DNA of 64,000 nucleotides from Chryseobacterium candidae. Its GTDB lineage: Bacteria; Bacteroidota; Bacteroidia; Flavobacteriales; Weeksellaceae. Both the position numbers and the translations under genes were made by a program. This document shows, piece by piece, positions 62,798-64,000 of this stretch (positions are counted from its first letter, which is position 1; the number at the start of each line of letters is the position of its first letter). The notes under the pieces are model-generated. The model had not been told where the DNA came from, made no database searches, and was given only the letters and a program-made list of their open reading frames with translations. The DNA lies in the NCBI RefSeq assembly GCF_004916905.1, contig NZ_SDLV01000019.1, positions 1 through 64,000 of the forward strand, in the 5' to 3' direction.

Positions 62798-64000
62798 TCA
62801 AAAGACCTTTAATGATGGTGGAAAGGATCATGTATGTAGATCCGGAAACGCCCTTAAACTGTATTTATACGGCAAGAATCAAGGGAAAAATTCCCGAACA
62901 AAATTTTAAAGCTGCTTTAGTAAGAATCCAGCAGAAACATCCTATTCTGAGAACGAATATTGATCATAATATTGGATGCTATCCTTTTTTTATGGGACAA
63001 AGAGATATTGAATCTATTCCCCTTCGTATTGTTGAGCGTAAAACAGATGAAGACTGGTTTAAAGAATCTGAAAAAGGATGGTTTAAACTTTTTGAAACGC
63101 CCAAAAAGCCATTGGCCGAAGTAGTATGGGTAAAGGGACAGGATACTTCTGAAATTCTTTGGATCATCCCCCACTGTATTTCAGACGGAACAACCGGAGT
63201 AACCTTAATTCGTGAACTTTTAAGCTTGCTGGACAATCCATATGCTCCATTAATTCCTTATGTTGCTTTTGAATCTGTTGATGATTTCCTGCCTTCAGAT
63301 TTTAACACTGTAATAAAAAAATACAAAGCCAGCCTTTACCTGCTGTTTGCTAAAATATTCTTTTCCATCCAAAGAAAAAGTAAAAAGAGAAACCAGGGAA
63401 AAAATTATGCGATTCACTGGAAAATGACTTCAGAGGACACCAAACTGATCACTGAAAAATGTAAAGCTAACGGAATTTCTGTGCATGCTTTGTTGTGCTC
63501 TTCCGTAATTCAGGCCTTCCGTGAAGTTCAGGGAGACCGTGCCAAAGGCAAAGTGATCAGTCCTGTAGATGTGCGGCATTTTATTCCGGAGATTAAAGAA
63601 GATCATTTATTTGCTTTTGCTCCTACAGTAGAACTTTCTGTGAAAAAAAACAGCAAGGATGTTATGAGCAATGCCAAAGAGATCAAAAAGGATCTTACTG
63701 AGAAAATCAACAAGATGGAAGCCCGTGAACTTCTGTGGATGGGTGAGCACATGCATCCTGTTGTGGGGCGTATGATCAATATGCTGAAATCCAGTGAAGG
63801 CGGACATGATATCACCTTATCCAATATGGGAAAGGTAAATATCTCTAATGATTACAAAAATTTCAGTCTGGAAACAGTCTTTAGTCCTACCGTAGCTTTC
63901 CCATGGCTGAATTCAAATACTTTAGTCACCAGTACATACAACCAACAGATGGACTTCACTTTCATGTCCAATGAAAACTTTCTTCCCAAAGAAGAAGCTC
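62794..64000 (+). CDS. Condensation-domain/PapA-type acyltransferase 2 (partial)
   Basis: A paralogue of the preceding gene that runs out of the window; about 402 residues are seen, so the end is missing. The motif is IIPHCISDGTTGVTLIRELL: the catalytic His and DG are kept, but the first His of HHxxxDG is Pro. The N-terminal FKAALVRIQQKHPILRTNID and the late SPVDVRHFIPEIKEDHLFAF match the first copy. It probably adds a second acyl group. The P-for-H change is known in active members of the family, so activity is likely. Confidence 0.85.
   Translation, partial: MIKRPLMMVERIMYVDPETPLNCIYTARIKGKIPEQNFKAALVRIQQKHPILRTNIDHNIGCYPFFMGQRDIESIPLRIVERKTDEDWFKESEKGWFKLFETPKKPLAEVVWVKGQDTSEILWIIPHCISDGTTGVTLIRELLSLLDNPYAPLIPYVAFESVDDFLPSDFNTVIKKYKASLYLLFAKIFFSIQRKSKKRNQGKNYAIHWKMTSEDTKLITEKCKANGISVHALLCSSVIQAFREVQGDRAKGKVISPVDVRHFIPEIKEDHLFAFAPTVELSVKKNSKDVMSNAKEIKKDLTEKINKMEARELLWMGEHMHPVVGRMINMLKSSEGGHDITLSNMGKVNISNDYKNFSLETVFSPTVAFPWLNSNTLVTSTYNQQMDFTFMSNENFLPKEEA

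Noticed and set aside
46757..64000. Flexirubin pigment cluster
   Set aside because: No DarA/DarB-type genes, tyrosine ammonia lyase or series of separate small KS and ACP genes are seen here.

Overview
The window is chromosomal DNA from a member of the Bacteroidota, most likely a Chryseobacterium-like flavobacterium. The reasons are its low GC content, several promoters of the Bacteroidota type (TTTG or TTG, about 20 nt, then TAnnTTTG), two proteins with a type IX secretion (T9SS) C-terminal sorting domain, TonB-receptor-like outer membrane barrels, a GLPGLI-family protein, and start sites without Shine-Dalgarno sequences.

Layout. Positions 1-5700 hold housekeeping genes (holin-like membrane protein, hotdog thioesterase, topoisomerase III, a small barrel) with a 3' fragment of a tRNA-Ala and decayed genes, including a frameshifted ring-cleaving dioxygenase. 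Positions 6048-9870 form a methionine-import operon (EamA transporter, MetN, MetI, MetQ). It is preceded by a short Met/Cys-rich ORF and a terminator that could act as an attenuator. A GH3 beta-glucosidase follows. Positions 12548-22727 are a ten-kilobase block on the minus strand. It encodes a barrel protein, a lipoprotein with a transglutaminase-like fold lacking its catalytic residues, five small secreted peptides of one family, a strong hairpin, a DCC-type thiol oxidoreductase, an SdpA-like membrane-anchored protein, an SdpB-like HTTM membrane protein and a second barrel. Positions 23047-27707 carry a phosphoesterase, an MFS exporter with a divergent Lrp-type regulator, and MnmE.

Positions 27708-33734 look like a transferred, very AT-rich island. 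It starts with two pseudogenes, one a zinc-ribbon/HTH protein of the kind found on mobile elements. It continues with a GLPGLI protein, a small secreted peptide, a hairpin, then SdpA-like, SdpB-like (HTTM), ABC ATPase and ABC permease genes. The two HTTM loci are paralogous and share one plan: secreted peptide(s), hairpin, SdpA-like, SdpB-like. They are the best candidates for an undescribed peptide-maturation or bacteriocin-like system. Positions 33844-45815 return to ordinary genes: a Ca2+/H+ antiporter, a CsbD-like protein, two T9SS surface proteins (one of 1622 aa with PKD-type domains) and a secreted glutaminase.

From 46205 to the end is a biosynthetic cluster with a clear promoter and a perfect 14-bp-arm palindrome. 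It encodes a 2340-aa synthase (PfaD-like FMN enoyl reductase, KS, AT, ACP, ACP, KR), a 1418-aa synthase (KS, AT, DH, phosphopantetheinyl transferase), a free ACP, an alpha/beta hydrolase, a fused pair of MGT-type glycosyltransferases and two HxxxDG acyltransferases, the last cut by the window edge. Together these could build a reduced lipid-like chain, release it, glycosylate it and acylate it. The closest architectural parallels are PUFA synthases and heterocyst glycolipid synthases. All functions are read from sequence motifs; no database search was run.
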